A DNA stretch of 64,000 nucleotides from Taenia hydatigena. Lineage: Eukaryota > Platyhelminthes > Cestoda > Cyclophyllidea > Taeniidae. Positions 58,875-64,000 of this stretch are shown one piece after another; positions within the stretch are counted from its first letter, which is position 1; every line of letters starts with the position of its first letter. Where the stretch lies: the NCBI GenBank assembly GCA_036345935.2, contig JADWOT020000009.1, forward strand, positions 13,280,818 through 13,344,817, given 5' to 3'. A program made the position numbers and the translations under genes. The notes below the pieces were generated by a model, which saw only the letters and a program-made list of their open reading frames with translations, was not told where the DNA came from and did not search any database.

Positions 58875-61800
58875 ATGCATGAGAACGGTTGTGGTGAAGA
58901 CGATGCAGCAGGCGCTTCACGATGTCTCCTTCCTGTAAGATGAATAAACGTTGTGATTTTGTTGATGATAGACTGCGATCCCTATTGATACCAAAGCTGG
59001 ATTGCCCACCAACTCTATTCCTGTCCGGCCACAAGATTTCTTCGCTCGTCGACCGGACAACAGTTACTCACCGTTCGTGCCAACTTTGAATTCAAAACCA
59101 AATGCAATCGTCCACTTGCAAGGTGTTTATCTCGCCTCGTTTCAAACAGATAACTTGGAGTTTTGAGGCTTCCTATCTAATGCGCGTTGTTCTTTTAGAT
59201 TGCACTTTTGAAGCAGATCCCCAAACTGGTGATTACATGCACCCCTATCTATCAGAGCTGGAGGCGTACGGAAGGAGCTTAGGGCAGTACGAATATGACA
59301 GCACCACACCGAATGCAAGGCCACTTTCTCTGGAGGAAACACCACTGGATATCATCGAGACCGTGGACGGCCTAAGTAATATGTTGGCGGAATTGAGTAC
59401 AGCGGCAGAAATCGCTGTTGATCTAGAAGTAAGTAGCGTCGTAATGCAGCATGCTTTTGCTCCATGTACCTTTAGGCTAGAAGCCTTGTAATTGTTGCCT
59501 CTTTCGATAACAGCACCACAGTTACCGCACATTCCTGGGCATGACATGCCTCATCCAGCTGTCTACGCGTACCAAGGATTACATTGTTGATGCCCTTGCT
59601 CTTCATGACCACCTCGACCAGTTGAACTATGTGTTCACTGATCCGAGGCTTGTGAAGGTACTTCACGGCTCCGATTTGGACCTCATGTGGCTGCAACGAG
59701 ACTTCGGTGTGTACATGGTAAATCTCTTCGACACCGGACAGGCAGCTCGGGCACTGCGTTTTCCGCGATTTTCCCTTGCTTACCTACTGCAGTGCTTTGT
59801 TGGCTTTCTTCCTAACAAAGCACTCCAGTTGGCCGATTGGAGAATAAGGTGAGTTCATAGTGAACGCCACCGTGAGGTGCGTGTAGCTGCTGCTGCTGCT
59901 GCTGCGGCTACGGCTGCTGTGGCTGCGGCTGCAGAATATCCCATTGGGGAAGTGAAGACTTCGCAAGCCACAATTACTTACTCTCACTTATTGGCTTATT
60001 CAGTACTTGGGGACATGCTGTATTGTGCTAGTCTTTCATGATATACTCCCCCCACTACTTCCCTTATCCTTGGTGCTGAGGTAGTCATTTGGTAGTTAAT
60101 ACAAGTGTCTCAGCTGACGCTGTGGCATGTTGCATGGCCCAGGCCCAGGAGCCTATCATGAATGCTTCTATGTCCGTGATGCATAAGGACTAAAGTATTA
60201 CACGTTTGGACGGCATGATGGGAGGCACTCGTAGTGGAGGCAAGGGTCAGCTTATGTTGCGTAATAAATTGCCTAGTCTGCTATGATGTTGTAATAGGCA
60301 ATGCCACTTCTTGGGGCTATTGTGGGCATTTTCTACGCTTAGACCTCTCCCCAAGGAGATGATGGACTATGCTCGCTCAGATACACACTATCTGCTCTAC
60401 GTGGCTGAGGTGCTTCGCGGCATGTTAGCTGATCAAGGTCTCCTCACTGAGGTTCTACAACGCAGTCAGCAGCTTTGTCTGCGTGTACGTATCACTCTTC
60501 TGCTCCACCTATTCGGCACTCTCCATTTTCTTTGACTGCTCTCCTTCTTGTTGTTTCCTCACATTAGATTTACAAGAAACCGCAGTTTAACGCATTGGAG
60601 TATCTGTCGAAATCGCATGCGGTGGTGAGGGAGTCTCTGGACAAGCGTCAGCTCTACGCTCTCAAGTATCTGTGCATATTGCGAGACACCATTGCACGAA
60701 ATGAGGACGAAAGTCACGGGTATGCTCCCCATTCCCTCCTTATCATGCCTCTTTGTGGCCACTCACAGGCATTGCAGCACTTCGAAATAATATCATAACG
60801 GTCGCTGATTGAACATTGGGCATTTGAAAGGTGCTATTATTACCGTGGTTGACATGGTTTGGCTCTTGTGCTAGGTAGGGTGTTTTGGGATGGAGGATGT
60901 AGGAGCGGCTTAAACGCTGTGCCTTCTCAACAAATTGTCGTTTTAGCGCCATTATGGGGTAGGTGTGCTTAGTTGGTTGTTTCGTTCCACTTCATCATGC
61001 GTGTAAAGAGGCGGAATGACAGATCGACATGCGACGGCTAACTGCTCTTGAAACTTCCTACTTGGTGATGTGAATGGAAGTGCTCATTCACTTCTACTCA
61101 GTCAGCATATCTGTGAAGAGTGCATACAACCCCACTTTCGGGCTGGCTGTATCAACTCGCGTCATCATGTGTAGACAATCCATAGGGAGAAGGGTTACAT
61201 TCAATCAGAGGCGATGGTTTGTCGGATGTTTGGAGTAGTGCGTTTAAAGTCGTCGAAGGTGTTGAATACAAGTCGTCAGGGTGGGAGAGCATTGTTAAGA
61301 CTAGATGATAGAAGACTGAATCTACTAAATCTTTATCTTTCCCTTCGTTTTAGCTTCGTCCTTCCCAATCGCATACTACATCAAATAGCTGCACTGCTGC
61401 CCACGTAAGTCCCTTTGCATGATTTACTCTGAGGTTCTACTGTTCGTAGTTAGTAGCACAAGCATTCATGTGCGTTGTGTGTAGGGAGAGAAGTGGGATG
61501 TACGCGTGCTGCAATCCTCGGGTACCACCGCTGCTGCACAAATACGTGTGGCAATTTCACGAAGTTGTTCTCAGTGCTAGAAGTGGCAGTCATGTGGAGC
61601 AGGTAATCTTCATTGTGTGCCCTATGCAAGTGCTCAATTAGCAGTGCTCCATCGTCAGCTTTCGCTGTTTTCTACAGGAAATTGATGCCGATATAGCCGT
61701 AGTGGGATCAGTGACTGCGGCAACGTCAACCATCAATGTGGTGCCCTCATATATCACTGCGCCACGCTCGGCTGTTGAGCAAGCGCCCGCTTCCAACGAC

Positions 61801-62127
61801 TTCTGCGTTGCATCACCTAAACAGGCGCGAATTAACTGGGGACCCTCTGTGTTTGGACGCACACTTCCCCACCGACCTCAATCTCTGAGACCGTTCCTTG
61901 AGGTAAGCATGAATGACAGTCGATTCATGTTGTAGATGGCACTGTAATGCGCTTTGAGTTGAGTCATAAGGTAGTGCTTTGCTAAACATGCCACTGTTAA
62001 TGTCCCTTTGCAGATTTTGGATGGTGCCGGGCCGATTGAAGTAGCAGACCCAACGTTATGGTGGAAGAGAGCCCGTCCTTCATATCAACAGCACTTCCCA
62101 CTGCCAGCGAAGAAGAATGGTGAATGA
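58875..62127 (+). CDS. EXOSC10: EXOSC10/Rrp6-like 3'-5' exonuclease, copy 3
   Basis: Exons 58875-58934, 58972-59122, 59199-59428, 59514-59848, 60343-60484, 60568-60719, 61354-61404, 61485-61602, 61678-61902 and 62014-62127 join in phase to 525 residues with intact GT-AG borders. Exo I (VDLE), Exo II (HGSDLD) and Exo III (YARSD) residues are present, and the HRDC-like part spans roughly residues 328-408. It is very close to copy 2 but has its own changes in exon 9 (QARINWGPSV). It diverges from copy 2 across a 2.3-kb interval. As with the others, PMC2NT and the long tail are missing. An alternative 3' end through the gtgaat after codon AAT near the stop was considered but no continuing exon was recognised. 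Confidence 0.88.
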
Positions 62128-64000
62128 GACATTTGCGACAATGAGGCTGAGCTAGCCGAGTGGTCCTCTGTGTGCATCCTGTTTTTAAATGTATCTGAGA
62201 CAACATGAGAAAGGCTAATTTGTGCTCAAAGCCTTCTAGTCAAGTTGAATTGGCAAACGAAGTGGCAGTGTAGTGTAGCTAAGTCTAACTTACTCAAACT
62301 ACCGTTTCTTTTGCTTACTGCAGCGCAACGGGTAACGCCTAGCAAGCAGTTGTAATGCAGTATGTAAGCTGATGGTTTCGCGTTTGTAAAAGCACTGTGA
62401 GGGCACGCGCATGTGATAGGGGTGTAAGTAGGAAAATGAATCGGCGACTCACTGCAGAAGACTTGGATGTAGTGGACAAAGTTATTTTCTCGGTAGGCTC
62501 TCTCATTCGATGCCTGAGGAAAGCATTGAGCATCAGCGGAAGAGGAGGGAAGCTGTGCTTCCAACCCTCTGATGGAAGCAAACGACAGTGGCTGTGCATT
62601 TGGAAGGGTACAATGAGCTGAATTTTGAGAAGGAATGGAGTGAAAGGAACCAAATAAGGGAAGATATAAATGTATACTTAGCTCAGGCCTATGTAAGTTA
62701 CAAGCAACTGAGTAGAATTGTCTTTGCGACGATGACTATACAGCTGCAAAAGTACTTGGATGCAAAGAATGAAGAGAAGCCTGATAGTAGAGCACTTTTA
62801 CAAATGAGCATTGTTTGGCCGTGGTAAGAAAGGAAGGGCTCTTGAGTATAGAGGCACCACGTCTCACGGAAATGGGCTGCAAGTCAGCATGAAGGGTGCC
62901 ATGAAGCTTAACCACAACATCTGTGAGCCTAATCACTAGACGTTTCGTTTGGCGCTTAAGGTTCTCTCTGGGCAAGGTCACCTGCTATTCCGTGATATGT
63001 TGACACAGAAAGCGCCACGGGCCAAACCTATACCATCATGCGCCAAGGTCGTATCCACTCTGGCTTCAGTAGTTTGGTTGCTTCTAAGCTGATGCGTGCA
63101 TTGATGAGGAGATCGCGGCAGATGCTGTGTGGAAGCTGCAGCGACTCTGTTCAGGGCCGACTTCAACATCACATTGTGCGCACCACCCACGTTTCATTGT
63201 CTCACCGGTGAGGGATGCAAGCAAACCTGATGACTTTGCTTTGCGTCGAAATCGTTGATAATGCATGCTGTCGGAAGTGATGTAGGTGTTAAATAAAAAA
63301 GCGTGATGAAGGACGCGAAACGAACGAAATGCGGGGGCTAACTGTTGAAAAAACTGTGCAGAAGTAAGTAGATGAGACGAGAAGGCACCAGTATGGAGGG
63401 GTGCTGGCAGAGAATGATTACGCGAAAGAGGTGTCGGCGTGCAAGTGGATCAGTCCTTGTGGGAGGGATTAAATTATCCACACCATGATGTCAACTCATT
63501 GGTTTTCGTCGTGTCGTCAAAATCTCCTATGTGGAGTGAAAACTCACTACAGCAACGCATTCGACACTGTTGCCTACTTTCTCGCCGATATCCACCAACG
63601 TGGTCCAGCATCAGTCATTACGTGAATAATCATCGCACAAGCAAGCAGTCTTTCTTGCATAAAAACAAAGGCCTGTATTTGTCAACTAGTCGACCCTCCT
63701 ATGTCTAACGCATTGCCCTTCAAATGAATGGCGTAGAACTGGTGGGGTCCCACATTGTTTCAAGCAGTCACGCTGTAAATAACCCTGTCATGAACTGCGA
63801 AAATGTGAACAATCGTTCATTCCAATAAGCCACACGTCGACGTGAAAGAATGTTGGCAGGATGATCGTATTACCCAAGTTACAGGTCACTCGTTCCTTCC
63901 ACCTATTAATTGAAAGTTAATTCCCTTTTGGTGTCTTCGCAACTATACTGGAGAAGAGCATCGCGCAATTGTCAGATGGCAGTCACAGGCTATCGTGACT
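62128..64000. other. 3' flank of EXOSC10-like copy 3, no recognised gene
   Basis: Counterpart of 3620-5494. Frames at 62397-62621, 62588-62827 and 63439-63708 recur in arm A, arm B or both with scattered changes. None is recognised and none shows splice continuity with the exonuclease gene. Confidence 0.6.

Larger units (their letters stand above)
58700..64000 (+). repeat. Arm C, direct copy of arm A and inverted copy of arm B
   Basis: Identity starts at gctttcctgatttctgttca (58702), about 127 bp before the TATA box, and continues to the window end (equivalent to about 5494 of arm A). B and C form a palindrome with a central gap of about 2 kb. Confidence 0.93.

Noticed and set aside
1..64000. 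tRNA, rRNA, CRISPR arrays, bacterial operons or phage genes
   Set aside because: No cloverleaf-like sequence with a T-loop consensus, no regular spaced repeats and no ribosome-binding-site organisation were found; the intron-bearing genes show a eukaryotic nuclear origin.

Overview
This is eukaryotic nuclear DNA from an invertebrate, most likely a parasitic flatworm, and a tapeworm would fit. The basis is indirect. An animal-type Rrp6/EXOSC10 gene is split by GT-AG introns, one only 37 bp long. A TATA box lies about 40 bp before each of two start codons. A secreted-protein gene contains very small phase-matched exons. Ty3/gypsy and short LTR elements sit among many AT-rich dispersed repeats. 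There are no operons, ribosome-binding sites, CRISPR arrays or recognisable tRNA/rRNA genes. The species call is inference; the family calls rest on motifs visible in the sequence.

Layout. (1) 1-8225 is arm A, carrying copy 1 of an EXOSC10-like gene on the + strand. (2) 8226-22050 is a mosaic of dispersed repeats, LTR fragments and solo LTRs, with a few candidate exons near 14-15 kb. (3) 22.6-32.3 kb is mostly single-copy. It holds a probable multi-exon minus-strand gene (core exons 22686-24303) and, diverging from it, an 11-exon + strand gene for a secreted protein (28741-32297) with symmetric exons of 30, 18 and 27 nt. (4) 32517-39494 is a 3.5-kb tandem duplication whose two units meet at a single N (36026), probably two unmerged haplotypes. 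Each unit holds a short LTR element and the 3' end of a Ty3/gypsy element. (5) 38632-43351 is a decayed minus-strand Ty3/gypsy element whose two ends carry different LTRs. (6) 43352-47157 has a repeat copy and a candidate small gene. (7) 47158-56918 is arm B, an inverted copy of arm A with EXOSC10-like copy 2 (-). (8) 56919-58699 is a spacer. (9) 58700-64000 is arm C, with copy 3 (+) facing away from copy 2 and continuing past the window edge.

The dominant theme is duplication. One exonuclease gene with its own TATA promoter appears three times, twice as a head-to-head palindrome, with copy-specific damage in copy 1. All three keep the DEDD-Y catalytic residues and the HRDC region but lack the N-terminal PMC2NT region and the long C-terminal tail of full-length EXOSC10. 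The most novel content is the pair of divergent, lineage-restricted-looking genes at 22.6-32.3 kb. The + strand one has the architecture of flatworm micro-exon genes.
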